From: Flemingiibacterium sp045579105
GTDB taxonomy: Bacteria > Bacillota > Clostridia > Oscillospirales > CAG-272
Assembly: GCA_045579105.1 (NCBI GenBank)
Contig: JAZNLM010000020.1
Coordinates: forward strand, 1 to 35,545
DNA length: 35,545 bases
Reading direction: 5' to 3'
Positions within the stretch are counted from its first letter, which is position 1. Each line of letters opens with the position of its first letter. The translations under genes and the position numbers were made by a program. Below, in pieces: positions 15,835 through 24,208 of the stretch. The notes below the pieces were generated by a model that did not search any database, had not been told where the DNA came from, and worked only from the letters and a program-made list of their open reading frames with translations.

Positions 15835-17420
15835 TTGATAAAAACACAAAAGAAAACGGGCAGGTGGACGAATCCACGCTCTTTACAGTACCCACAAAGA
15901 CCGAAGAGCTTAAGTCGCGCCGCAAGAAAAGTACAGCCAAAAAACAGCGTACGGCAATAATCGTACTCGCGCTTATTGCTGTCGCAGCTGTGCTTGCGTA
16001 CTTCTTTGTGGTAGTGCCGATACTCAACAGAGAGGATGACACGCCTGACGAGAATGTTGAACTTCTTGAGGGAGAAGTGCTAACTGCGGGTGGAAGTATT
16101 CTTATGTATGAGCACTATGAGCGCGAGGATATCGAAACGATAGAAGTACGAAACGAATACGGACAGTATGCGTTCTATCACGATAAGGAGTATGACACAT
16201 TTTTCGTGAAGGACCACCCCAATGCACCGTATAACACAGAGCTTTTTGCTTCCCTAGTTGTCAGCGCTGGATATACGCACGTTGAGGAGCGAGTTCTCGA
16301 GTACTGCGAGGATATGAGTGAGTACGGACTTGATGAGTCGCAGTCGCCGGCAAGTTTTACGCTGACATCGCGCACCGGCGAAACGCACACCGTATACGTT
16401 GGCAATCTCACTCCATCAGGTATGGGATATTACGCCCGTTATGAGGGCAGAAACGCAGTCTATGTCATGAGTTCGGATGTTGCAACCACCGTGCTTGCGC
16501 CGCTCGAATCGCTTATTACACCACAGCTCACGCTTCCGCTTGAAGCGAATGCTAGCTACTTCATAGAGAATTTTGCCATTATGGATGGCGAAGAAGCTAG
16601 AATCGTTATCACCCGTCTCACTGAAGAGCAAAAAGAAGATGCGGCGATGACTACCGTTTATGCGATGCTTGCACCGGCTAACTATTCCGTTCATACGACC
16701 AATTATTCTACTGTGCTTGAAAAACTCGGTGACTTTGCAGGTTCGCGTACGGTAGAACTTTCGCCCGATGAGTCGACACTTGCAAAATACGGACTTCTTA
16801 CGCCTGCGCATGCCGTTTACTTCACCCATAAAGGAAACGAGCAGATGGTGGTGTTCAGTGAAAAGAATGAGGACGGCAAATATTATGCTTATTCGATGCT
16901 CTTCAATCTTATCGCAGAGGTTAAGGCTGCGAGTGTTCCGTGGCTCGAATGGGACCTTATAAAGTGGGTGGACTTTCCGATATTCCTTATGAATATTAAC
17001 GACGTTAAGACGATAACTGTTAAAAGTGATACGGCAACACGTATTTTTGATATTGTGAGCCGTGAAAAGTCACTTGACGTTACTGAGCGTATAAGCGGCT
17101 TTAAGCCAGATGCTGAAAACTTCCGCGAATTTTATAAGGTGCTTTTGATGACGTACGTTCAGGGCTATGTTGCCGAGGACCTTTCCGATGCAGAGGTTAA
17201 TGCTCTTACAGAGAGCGAAGCGTATCTTACGCTTACCGTTGAAACCAACGCAGGCAAGGTAATGGAGTATAAATACTACCCGTACTCAACTCGCCGCGCA
17301 TACTACACAGTAAACGGAGAGGGCATATTCTACGCCCTTCGCGAAATGGCGGAGAAGATAGTTAAAGACGCCGAAAACATCATGACAAACACACCAATTG
17401 ATGCAGAGGCAAAAGGATAA
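15831..17420 (+). CDS. DUF4340 membrane-anchored protein
   Basis: 529 residues from the ATG at 15831, with CAGGAGA upstream. A charged cytoplasmic N-terminus of about 40 residues (KSRRKKSTAKKQR) precedes a single TM (about residues 43-63). The large outside portion has the DUF4340 repeats: alternating strands with Y.G..T..G..YYAR and FVKDHPNAPYN-like segments. DUF4340 proteins are nearly always encoded next to GldG-type proteins and are thought to be part of the same envelope complex; the biochemical role is not known. Last gene of the operon, followed by a clear terminator. Confidence 0.85.
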   Translation: MIDKNTKENGQVDESTLFTVPTKTEELKSRRKKSTAKKQRTAIIVLALIAVAAVLAYFFVVVPILNREDDTPDENVELLEGEVLTAGGSILMYEHYEREDIETIEVRNEYGQYAFYHDKEYDTFFVKDHPNAPYNTELFASLVVSAGYTHVEERVLEYCEDMSEYGLDESQSPASFTLTSRTGETHTVYVGNLTPSGMGYYARYEGRNAVYVMSSDVATTVLAPLESLITPQLTLPLEANASYFIENFAIMDGEEARIVITRLTEEQKEDAAMTTVYAMLAPANYSVHTTNYSTVLEKLGDFAGSRTVELSPDESTLAKYGLLTPAHAVYFTHKGNEQMVVFSEKNEDGKYYAYSMLFNLIAEVKAASVPWLEWDLIKWVDFPIFLMNINDVKTITVKSDTATRIFDIVSREKSLDVTERISGFKPDAENFREFYKVLLMTYVQGYVAEDLSDAEVNALTESEAYLTLTVETNAGKVMEYKYYPYSTRRAYYTVNGEGIFYALREMAEKIVKDAENIMTNTPIDAEAKG

Positions 17421-17431
17421 ATACAAATAGA

Positions 17432-17465
17432 CCCGACAGAAATTTTCCTGTCGGGCTTTTGTTTT
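17432..17465 (+). terminator. Terminator of the ABC/DUF4340 operon
   Basis: CCCGACAG / CTGTCGGG, an 8-bp perfect stem with an 8-nt loop, followed by CTTTTGTTTT. Confidence 0.9.
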
Positions 17466-17507
17466 GATACGGCGGGAGCAAACCGCATAAAATCCGACAC
17501 AATGTAA

Positions 17508-17536
17508 TTGACATAATCAAAATTTTATGGTAAAAT
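17508..17536 (+). promoter_or_regulatory. Strong sigma-A promoter of the Shango-like module
   Basis: TTGACA (17508-17513), exact 17-bp spacer, TAAAAT (17531-17536) with an upstream TGG extension. It is among the best promoters in the window and lies 35 bp before the GTG start, suggesting constitutive transcription of the three defence genes. Confidence 0.85.
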
Positions 17537-17571
17537 AATATGATACCAACTTACAGAAAGAAGGTGCCAAC

Positions 17572-19200
17572 GTGAGCGATAAGCCGAAAAATCTCGATGA
17601 CATTGACCGCTTTTGGGATTTGAATACCCTTTTACCGAAAAAACGTCCGGTTTCGCCCGTGTACCAAGCACCTAACATCGATACTGTCGAGATAAATATC
17701 GACAGTCCAACAGAGCGCGATGACGGAGTTAATATACCGCCGCGCTATGAAGTGGAAAAATACCGTTCGCATGCTCTCGAACCGTATCTTATATATACGC
17801 CCGAAAATAGACTTATAAAGCGCGTCGAAGTGTCAAGGTGGAGTACAAAATTTAATTTTTACGAGAATTTCCGTATGGATGCCGTGCGACTTTGGAACCG
17901 TACCGCTGTTGAGTGCGAGCATGTACCGTTTTTTGCGTACGTTCCGCAGTACAGCCAGCTTAAATACGCACAGCTTAAGTGGTATCTCTGGTGGCGAGAG
18001 AACGTGCGGCAGGGCGTGTATTTGAGAACCGATTTTTGCTATATTCTAATATATATTTATGAGATACTCAACTGCCCGAACCTTGTAGAGCCCGAGCGAG
18101 GAATCGAGTTGCTCTGTGACATCTGGCTTGCTTACAGAAAACAGCACCCGAGAATAGACAGCTATATGTGCGAGTGGCTTTGTGACTACGCGCTCATAAA
18201 TAAGCTGACCTGCCCGACACACCGTCTTGAGCCGATACTCGGTGAGATTGTTGTGAAGGCAGGCTTAAAAGAATTTTATATCGACGGCCGCAACACTAGT
18301 GCTGTGGCAGAAATGCTTTCGCACACGTCAACCTACGACTGGCGTAAAAGTCGCTATGTTACCGAGGAAAATATCTCTGTTTTCGCGGCACACATCCGCG
18401 GCGCGTTTGACCGAGTGTGGCGCGAGGTTATTTCGCAAAACAGCTCCGACAGCGCTAAACTTTTGCGAGTTGAACGCGTGTCTTACGAAGGAGCACTGTG
18501 TGTTTACGATATGAAGCGGACTGTCGCGGTTGAATACGCATCCTACACACGTTCACCGAGATTTCGTTTCGTGGCGACGGATATTATCAAATACAGCGAA
18601 AATCGTGTTCGTATGGCGCTGGGCATAAAGTCGCGCCTTAAGGTTGAGGAACTCACCGACGAAATGCGCGTGAGCATCGACAGATATTTTGACGAGAACT
18701 TGCCTGCACAGAAGAAAACGCGTGCGCCGAGATACGGTGATGTCGGAAATGCCGTCCCCGAATACGAAAGGCACTATGAGCCGATTAGTTCCACATTTTC
18801 GGTCGAAAATGCTATGGAGATTGAAAAGGCTTCGTGGGGTACGGCAGAGCTTCTGAATGCGGCTTTTGAAGAGGAAAAACAGGACATTCAGAGGGAGCCT
18901 GTCTCGCTCACCACGCCAACGCCGTTGGCGGCTTGTGAAAGTAGCGGGCAGGACGAGTTTGCCGTGCTTGTTGGTATGCTTGATAGTACCGCGCGCGAAG
19001 CCCTCACGCTTCTTGCGAGCGCTGATGCGGACGGTGTTGAAAAATTGGCGAAGAACATCGGCATACTTGCCGACGCGCTTGCGAATAAGATAAACGAATG
19101 TGCTTTTGACATCATCGGCGATGGCATAATCGAGCCTGACGGCTCGGGATACAGAATTATTGCTGATTACGAAGGGGATATTAAAAAATGGCTGAAATGA
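17572..19200 (+). CDS. sngA: TerB-domain protein (Shango SngA-like)
   Basis: 542 residues. The first 55 are polar. Then comes a TerB_N-type region with its signature PFFAYVPQYSQLKYAQLKWY and YLWWR (residues 138-142), followed by a helical part (YILIYIYEILN) and a C-terminal TerB_C-type end (NKINECAFDIIGDGII). TerB-family helical domains are linked to tellurite resistance clusters and to membrane or phage-defence functions. The GTG start has AGAAAGAAGG upstream and there is no competing ATG. The next gene starts 13 nt before this stop. Together with the BREX-type ATPase and helicase it makes the gene set described for the Shango anti-phage system. Assignment rests on domain content and order, not on a database search. 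Confidence 0.8.
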   Translation: MSDKPKNLDDIDRFWDLNTLLPKKRPVSPVYQAPNIDTVEINIDSPTERDDGVNIPPRYEVEKYRSHALEPYLIYTPENRLIKRVEVSRWSTKFNFYENFRMDAVRLWNRTAVECEHVPFFAYVPQYSQLKYAQLKWYLWWRENVRQGVYLRTDFCYILIYIYEILNCPNLVEPERGIELLCDIWLAYRKQHPRIDSYMCEWLCDYALINKLTCPTHRLEPILGEIVVKAGLKEFYIDGRNTSAVAEMLSHTSTYDWRKSRYVTEENISVFAAHIRGAFDRVWREVISQNSSDSAKLLRVERVSYEGALCVYDMKRTVAVEYASYTRSPRFRFVATDIIKYSENRVRMALGIKSRLKVEELTDEMRVSIDRYFDENLPAQKKTRAPRYGDVGNAVPEYERHYEPISSTFSVENAMEIEKASWGTAELLNAAFEEEKQDIQREPVSLTTPTPLAACESSGQDEFAVLVGMLDSTAREALTLLASADADGVEKLAKNIGILADALANKINECAFDIIGDGIIEPDGSGYRIIADYEGDIKKWLK

Positions 19201-20540
19201 CACAGCGTATTCCAAAACGAATACTTGCTTCTCTGCTTTCTTCAATATCTGCGGGCGTTGTGCCGCGTATGGGTGCGCCTTACATTGCTATCGGGCGCAG
19301 TGAGGAGATTGAGGCACTACTCTCCGACCTCGAAACTGTCAGCGACGGCGGAGCCTCGATGCGCTTTATAATCGGCAAATACGGAAGCGGTAAGAGCTTT
19401 CTTATTCAGCTTGTCCGCGGTTACTCTATTGAGCGTGGATTTATCACGGCGGATGCCGACCTTTCACCCGAACGCCGTATATGTGGTGCGAAGGGTACGG
19501 GTGTTGCCACTTACCGCGAGATTATTCGCAATCTCGCATCAAAATCCTCGCCCGACGGTGGCGCTTTACCGCAAATAATCGCAAAATGGCTGTCGGAGCT
19601 TCAGAGCCAGATTGTGGAGTCGGGGTTAGCGGTAGGCTCAGACGAGTTTTCGCACGAGCTTACTGCTCGTATTTACGCCTATATGCGTGAGCTTGAAGCG
19701 CAAATTGGCGGATTTGATTTCGCAACTGTGCTGACGGAATACTACAAGGCTTATATGGACGGTGACGAGGCTAAAAAGTCGGCATGTATGCGCTGGATTC
19801 GCGGAGAATATTCGAGTAAGACCGAAGCGAGAAATACGCTCGGTATGCCTATCGGTGGTATAATCGACGACGATAACTGGTATGAGTATATCAAGCTGCT
19901 TGCCGTATTCTTCAGAAAAATCGGTTACCGTGGGTTTGTGGTGTTCGTTGACGAATGCGTAAACCTTTACAAAATCGCAAACCGTATTTCGCGGGAAAAC
20001 AATTACGAAAAACTGCTTTCAATGTTCAACGATACGCTTCAAGGAAAAGCCGAGGGACTTGCGCTTATTTTCGGTGGTACACCACAATTTTTGGAAGACA
20101 CTCGCCGCGGACTTTTCTCCTATGAAGCGCTTCGAAGCAGGCTTTCCGACGGACAGTTTCAGAAGGCGGGCTTTAAAAACTTTATCGGTCCCGTTATAAG
20201 ACTTCGCAGACTTTCTGACGACGAGCTTTACGCGCTTATCGTACGCATAACCGCGCTTCATGCGCAGAATTATAATTGGAATCCTCGCGTAACAAACGAT
20301 GATATGGTGTCGTTTCTTAAAGTGTGCCTCGACAGGGCGGGTGCCGACACTATGATAACGCCACGTGAGATAATCCGCGACTATATGACCGTTCTCAACA
20401 TTCTGATGCAGAACTCCGATACTAGCTTTGCGGACGTAGTCGGGAGCGGCGCGGTAACGCTGTCTCACGGCGATGAGGACGAAGATGTACCCGTAGACGA
20501 GAAAAAGAATGAATTTACGCTTGCTGATATTGAGCTGTAA
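19188..20540 (+). CDS. BREX-type ATP-binding protein (BrxC/BrxD-like; Shango ATPase)
   Basis: 450 residues. It is a P-loop AAA-like ATPase with Walker A GKYGSGKS (63-70) and Walker B VVFVDE (251-256). The conserved ARI.AYM segment and GGTPQFLEDTRRGLFSYEAL near residue 300 are typical of the former DUF2791 family (BrxC/BrxD of BREX phage defence). IGRSEEIEALLSDL lies just before the P-loop, as in that family. It probably acts with the helicase encoded next; brxD-brxHI pairs occur in type 2 BREX, but no pglX or pglZ is present here. The ATG at 19188 sits inside the preceding gene, indicating translational coupling; an ATG at 19197 is a weaker alternative. Confidence 0.85.
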   Translation: MAEMTQRIPKRILASLLSSISAGVVPRMGAPYIAIGRSEEIEALLSDLETVSDGGASMRFIIGKYGSGKSFLIQLVRGYSIERGFITADADLSPERRICGAKGTGVATYREIIRNLASKSSPDGGALPQIIAKWLSELQSQIVESGLAVGSDEFSHELTARIYAYMRELEAQIGGFDFATVLTEYYKAYMDGDEAKKSACMRWIRGEYSSKTEARNTLGMPIGGIIDDDNWYEYIKLLAVFFRKIGYRGFVVFVDECVNLYKIANRISRENNYEKLLSMFNDTLQGKAEGLALIFGGTPQFLEDTRRGLFSYEALRSRLSDGQFQKAGFKNFIGPVIRLRRLSDDELYALIVRITALHAQNYNWNPRVTNDDMVSFLKVCLDRAGADTMITPREIIRDYMTVLNILMQNSDTSFADVVGSGAVTLSHGDEDEDVPVDEKKNEFTLADIEL

Positions 20541-20550
20541 GGACAAAACG

Positions 20551-22806
20551 ATGAACGAAAACGATATTTTCTACCGCTTTTCTCCGTTTATTCAGGATTT
20601 TATATATAGAAACGGCTGGAAGGACCTTCGCGCCGTTCAAGTGGCGGCTGCGGATGCGATTTTTAACACGGATAAGAATCTGCTTATCACATCGTCAACG
20701 GCATCGGGTAAGACCGAGGCGGCGTTCTTTCCGATAATTTCAGATATGTATGATGATATGCCGCATAGTATAGGGGTACTCTACATCGCGCCGCTAAAAA
20801 GCCTTATCAATGACCAATTCTCGCGCCTTGATGAATTGCTTGACCTTACGGGCATACCTGTGTTTCATTGGCACGGTGACGTTGCGCAGTCGCACAAGAA
20901 TAAACTTCTCAAAAATCCGAGCGGTATACTTCAGATAACCCCTGAATCACTTGAAAGTATGCTTATGAACCGCTCAAACGATATCGTACGCCTTTTCGGT
21001 GACCTTCGCTACGTTATTATAGACGAGATACACACGCTCACTGGTACAGACCGCGGTAATCAGATAATTTGTCAGCTTGTACGCATTGCAAGGCTTATCG
21101 GTCACACGCCGCGTCGCATTGGGCTTTCCGCGACTGTCGGTGACGCGGCTCTCGCGGCAGAGTGGCTCGGGGGCGGCACGGGGGTGGAAACGCTTGTGCC
21201 CAAAATAACTGAGGGCAAGATGAAGTGGCGGCTCGGAATAGAGCATTTCTTTATCGAGAACGACGAGCTTGACCAGAGCCGCGACTTCGGTGAGCGTGAA
21301 CCCATCACGAAGTGGGAAGAACCGTCGCATGGCAAAGCTATGCTTGACGCGGGATATGAGTACATCTACGACTGCGTAAAAAACAAAAAGGCCATTGTAT
21401 TTTCGAATTCACGTGAGGAAACCGAGTACGTGACCGCAACCTTACGTCAGATTGCCGAAAAACGCGGAGAACCTGACAAGTTCCTGATACATCACGGCAA
21501 TCTTTCCGCGTCGATACGAGAAGAAGCCGAGGCTAAGCTTAAAAACGATGAGATGAAATGTACCGCATGCGCGACGGTGACGATGGAGCTTGGAATTGAC
21601 ATCGGAAGGCTCGAGCGTATCGTGCAGAACGATTCGCCAAACTCCGTTTCGAGCTTTTTGCAGCGTCTCGGACGCTCGGGCAGACGTGACACGCCGCCCG
21701 AAATGATGATGGTGCTTCGTGAGGAAAATCCGCTCCCGAACACGCCTCTTCCACAGCTTATTCCGTGGAGCTTTCTCCGTGCTATAGCTATCGTACAACT
21801 TTATATAGAGGAAAAATTTATAGAGCCGCCGAGCACTAAAAAAATGCCGTTCAGCCTGGCGTTTCAGCAAACGCTGTCAACGCTCGCGGCATCGGGCGAG
21901 CTTACCGCAAAGCGGCTTGCCGAGCGCGTACTCTCTTTGCCGCCCTTTAAGGGAATTGACAAAGAGGATTACCGTGCACTCTTACTGGGTATGCTCCAAA
22001 ACGAGTTTATCGAAATGACCGAACAAAAAGGTCTTATCGTGGGACTTCGCGGCGAGCGGCTTACGAACAGTTTTAAGTTTTACGCTGTTTTTAAGGACAG
22101 TGAGGATTATACGGTTCGCTGTGAGTCGGACGAAATTGGTACGATAACCACGCCGCCGCCCATTGGGGACAGATTTGCGCTTGCAGGCAGGGTATGGGAA
22201 GTGGAAGAGCTTGATATTGCAAGAAAGCTCATCTACGTCAAAGCTGTCAGCGGAAAAATGGAAGTTTCTTGGCCGGGCGAATATGGAGAGATACACACCA
22301 AGATACTCGAGCGTATGCGCCGCATACTTGCCGAGGATACGGTCTACCCGTATCTCAAGCCCAACGCACAGCACAGACTTGAAATCGTGCGAAATCTTGC
22401 CAAAAACACAGGTGTACCGCACAGCTCACTTGTTCACCTTGGTGGATATACTTGGTGCCTTTTTCCGTGGCTCGGAACACAGTCATTCCGAACGCTGCGC
22501 AAGTTTATTATGGCGAACGGCGAAAAATTTGGAATAAGCAACCTTGAATTTGAGGGCTGTTACTATATGACCTTCCGAATGGAAACGGCAAGTGATTACG
22601 TCTTTATAAAAGGACTTTGTGATATTATCAAGCGTGAAGGCATAGACAAGTCAAAGCTTGTCAGCGCCACGGAAGCGCCTGTGTTCGAAAAATACGACGA
22701 TTTTATACCTGCAAACCTGCTTCGAAAGCAGTATGCGGCGGATAAGCTTCGCGTGGACGAGGTTATAAAAAGACTGCCTCAGATTTTGTCGGAATACGAG
22801 GGATAG
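20551..22806 (+). CDS. Lhr-like DEAD/DEAH-box helicase (Shango helicase)
   Basis: 751 residues from the ATG at 20551, with TAAGGA upstream; an earlier in-frame start at 20509 would overlap the ATPase gene. Superfamily 2 motifs: I TSSTASGKTEAA (47-58), Ia APLKSLINDQ, II DEIH (158-161), III GLSATVGD, IV IVFSNSREE, V ELGIDIGRLERIVQ and VI QRLGRSGRR (371-379). About 350 further residues follow, as in Lhr/BrxHI helicases with winged-helix and beta-barrel domains. It should be an ATP-driven DNA or RNA translocase and the effector or motor of the module. The protein ends flush with the convergent small gene, with no base between the two stop codons. Confidence 0.9.
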   Translation: MNENDIFYRFSPFIQDFIYRNGWKDLRAVQVAAADAIFNTDKNLLITSSTASGKTEAAFFPIISDMYDDMPHSIGVLYIAPLKSLINDQFSRLDELLDLTGIPVFHWHGDVAQSHKNKLLKNPSGILQITPESLESMLMNRSNDIVRLFGDLRYVIIDEIHTLTGTDRGNQIICQLVRIARLIGHTPRRIGLSATVGDAALAAEWLGGGTGVETLVPKITEGKMKWRLGIEHFFIENDELDQSRDFGEREPITKWEEPSHGKAMLDAGYEYIYDCVKNKKAIVFSNSREETEYVTATLRQIAEKRGEPDKFLIHHGNLSASIREEAEAKLKNDEMKCTACATVTMELGIDIGRLERIVQNDSPNSVSSFLQRLGRSGRRDTPPEMMMVLREENPLPNTPLPQLIPWSFLRAIAIVQLYIEEKFIEPPSTKKMPFSLAFQQTLSTLAASGELTAKRLAERVLSLPPFKGIDKEDYRALLLGMLQNEFIEMTEQKGLIVGLRGERLTNSFKFYAVFKDSEDYTVRCESDEIGTITTPPPIGDRFALAGRVWEVEELDIARKLIYVKAVSGKMEVSWPGEYGEIHTKILERMRRILAEDTVYPYLKPNAQHRLEIVRNLAKNTGVPHSSLVHLGGYTWCLFPWLGTQSFRTLRKFIMANGEKFGISNLEFEGCYYMTFRMETASDYVFIKGLCDIIKREGIDKSKLVSATEAPVFEKYDDFIPANLLRKQYAADKLRVDEVIKRLPQILSEYEG

Positions 22807-23046
22807 CTACTTTTTCTCGCGTACTGCTACATCAAACAGCAGTGCGCCGCCGATTACAAGTAAAAACGACATAAGCGCGTGCTCAAACTGTTCGAAAAGT
22901 GACGCAAAGAGCCGCGCGGCGTCGTAAGCATCAAGTGACGAGCGCGTAAACGCTATGTATAAAAACGTTAGTGCGACGGGCGCGAGTCCGAATTTAAGTA
23001 TGTTAAATGAGCCCCGCGAGAGTGGGGGGATGTGTAATTTTTTCAT
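22807..23046 (-). CDS. Small two-TM membrane protein, unknown function
   Basis: 79 residues from the ATG at 23046, which has GGAGACTAAA upstream; an in-frame ATG 12 nt earlier overlaps that site. Composition: MKKLHIPPLSRGSFNILKFG, then a hydrophobic segment (APVALTFLYIAF), an amphipathic helix with FASLFEQFEHAL, and a second hydrophobic segment (MSFLLVIGGALLFDVAV) ending in REKK. I do not recognise a named family. The clear ribosome-binding site, low-charge TM segments and an extended -10 (TGTTACAAT on the minus strand, about 23075-23083) support a real gene. Its 3' end abuts the helicase gene tail to tail with no gap, so transcripts must overlap. A link to the defence module is possible but unsupported. 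Confidence 0.65.
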   Translation of the reverse strand: MKKLHIPPLSRGSFNILKFGLAPVALTFLYIAFTRSSLDAYDAARLFASLFEQFEHALMSFLLVIGGALLFDVAVREKK

Positions 23047-23145
23047 TTTAGTCTCCATGTATGTGTACTGTAATAATTGTAACATATATCGGGCGAAAAA
23101 TCATTAGTGGACTGTTGCCGATACTGTAAAAAATAGCCGAAGGGA

Positions 23146-23946
23146 GTGCTGTTTACGGAAAAATCAAGAATTGGTATGTCAAGCGCGTGCTTCTATCCCG
23201 AGGAAACGCTCGATGCCGTTAAAAAGTCCGCCTCGCTCGGACTTGAAAACATAGAAATATTTATAAATACATTTTCCGAGCTTGAAGAGCCGTATCTTAA
23301 ACTCATACGTGAGGTGTGCGAGGGAAACGGCGTCAAGGTGACGAGTGTGCACCCGTTTATGTCAGGATTTGAGTACCTGATGTTTTTCTCGGCGTGCAAG
23401 AAACGCGCCTACGATTCGGCAGATTTCTATCGAAAATTTTTCCACGCTACGGCGTATCTTGGCGCGGATTTTACCGTTTTTCACGGAGATGCGACACGCG
23501 CACCGTTCTTTGGAATGGACAATTACTGTGAGGTACTCGCAAATCTTATGGATGTTGCCAAAAGCGAAGGTGTGACGCTCATACACGAGAACGTATCCAC
23601 GGCACGTGCGGGGAATCCTGAGTTTATGCGCGAGCTTCACGGGCGTTTCGGAGAGGGTAATATTAAGTTTGTGTTTGACCTAAAGCAGACCGCACGCGGT
23701 GGGTATGATGCCAATGCAATGCTTGATGCTATGGGGAGTGACATAGTTCACGTTCATATAAACGATTGGAAGGACGGAGAGTGTAAGCTCCCGTTCGCGG
23801 GCGAGCTTGATGTTGACGGTGTGATAAGCCGACTCGAACATAGCGGATACACCGGTAAATACATGATTGAGGTTTACAGGCATAATTTTGAGAATGCAGA
23901 TGAAATTCGCCTTGCGGCGGATGAGCTTATGAAAAGGAATTTTTAA
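23146..23946 (+). CDS. Sugar phosphate isomerase/epimerase-like TIM barrel
   Basis: About 260 residues of the xylose isomerase-like/AP-endonuclease-2 TIM-barrel superfamily: IGMSSACFYPEETL at strand 1, LENIEIFINTFSEL, VTSVHPFMSG, LGADFTVFHGD, LIHENVST, FVFDLKQTARGGYD, HVHINDWKDGE and GKYMIEVYR. The Glu, His and Asp residues at strand ends would bind a divalent metal. The substrate is unknown. The start is uncertain: GTG at 23146 directly overlaps the only good Shine-Dalgarno sequence (AAGGGAG, 23140-23146), CTG follows at 23149, and the first in-frame ATG (23176) would remove strand 1. An ACG at 23155 has the right spacing. It is followed by a series of hairpins and a terminator. Confidence 0.75.
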   Translation: MLFTEKSRIGMSSACFYPEETLDAVKKSASLGLENIEIFINTFSELEEPYLKLIREVCEGNGVKVTSVHPFMSGFEYLMFFSACKKRAYDSADFYRKFFHATAYLGADFTVFHGDATRAPFFGMDNYCEVLANLMDVAKSEGVTLIHENVSTARAGNPEFMRELHGRFGEGNIKFVFDLKQTARGGYDANAMLDAMGSDIVHVHINDWKDGECKLPFAGELDVDGVISRLEHSGYTGKYMIEVYRHNFENADEIRLAADELMKRNF

Positions 23947-23951
23947 TTTTT

Positions 23952-24029
23952 GTGTGCCGCAGCGCACGCCCGAGCCGCTTATGCGGCTCGGGAGAACGAC
24001 CAATGCGCAAAGCGCATTTGGGAGAACGA
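23952..24029 (+). repeat. Series of hairpins with repeated GGGAGAACGA linker
   Basis: Directly after the TIM-barrel gene: hairpin GTGTGC/GCGCAC (23952-23967, one G-U on the plus strand), hairpin CCCGAGCCGC/GCGGCTCGGG (23969-23992) and hairpin CCAATGCGC/GCGCATTTGG (24000-24021, one bulged base). The last two are each followed by the identical 10-mer GGGAGAACGA (23990-23999 and 24020-24029). The pattern resembles intergenic palindromic repeat units and an mRNA 3'-end-stabilising array. No protein gene is supported here. Confidence 0.55.
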
Positions 24030-24030
24030 A

Positions 24031-24077
24031 AAGGGAGAGAAAGGGCGCTCAAGCGCCGCGCTCTCCTTCTCATTTTT
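24031..24077 (+). terminator. Terminator of the TIM-barrel transcript
   Basis: Outer stem GGAGAG (24034-24039) / CTCTCC (24061-24066), inner stem GGCGC/GCGCC with a TCAA loop, then CTCATTTTTG. Third stem after the two linker repeats. Confidence 0.65.
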
Positions 24078-24141
24078 GAACGTTCTTCCACTCGGCTATG
24101 CCAAAGATGCTTCGGCCAGACTACAGAGTGTTTACTTAACG

Positions 24142-24182
24142 GCGCCGCCGAGTTCCTATAAAGGCTCGGCGGTGCATTTTGT
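24142..24182 (+). terminator. Terminator-like hairpin
   Basis: GCGCCGCCGAG (24142-24152) / CTCGGCGGTGC (24165-24175): 11 bp with one G-U pair in the plus-strand RNA, followed by ATTTTGT. The G-U pair would be A-C on the minus strand, which favours plus-strand transcription. It would end a short transcript from the interval 24078-24180, in which I see no gene. Confidence 0.5.
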
Positions 24183-24208
24183 ACGCAAACAATTTATTAC
24201 AATGTAAC

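Noticed and set aside
17572..22806. BREX system
   Set aside because: Only a BrxD-like ATPase and BrxHI-like helicase are present; the methyltransferase PglX and phosphatase PglZ that define BREX are absent, and the TerB protein points to Shango.
23950..24207. Open frame of about 85 codons after the TIM-barrel gene
   Set aside because: It runs through hairpins and linker repeats, has no ribosome-binding site, and its composition is unlike a protein.
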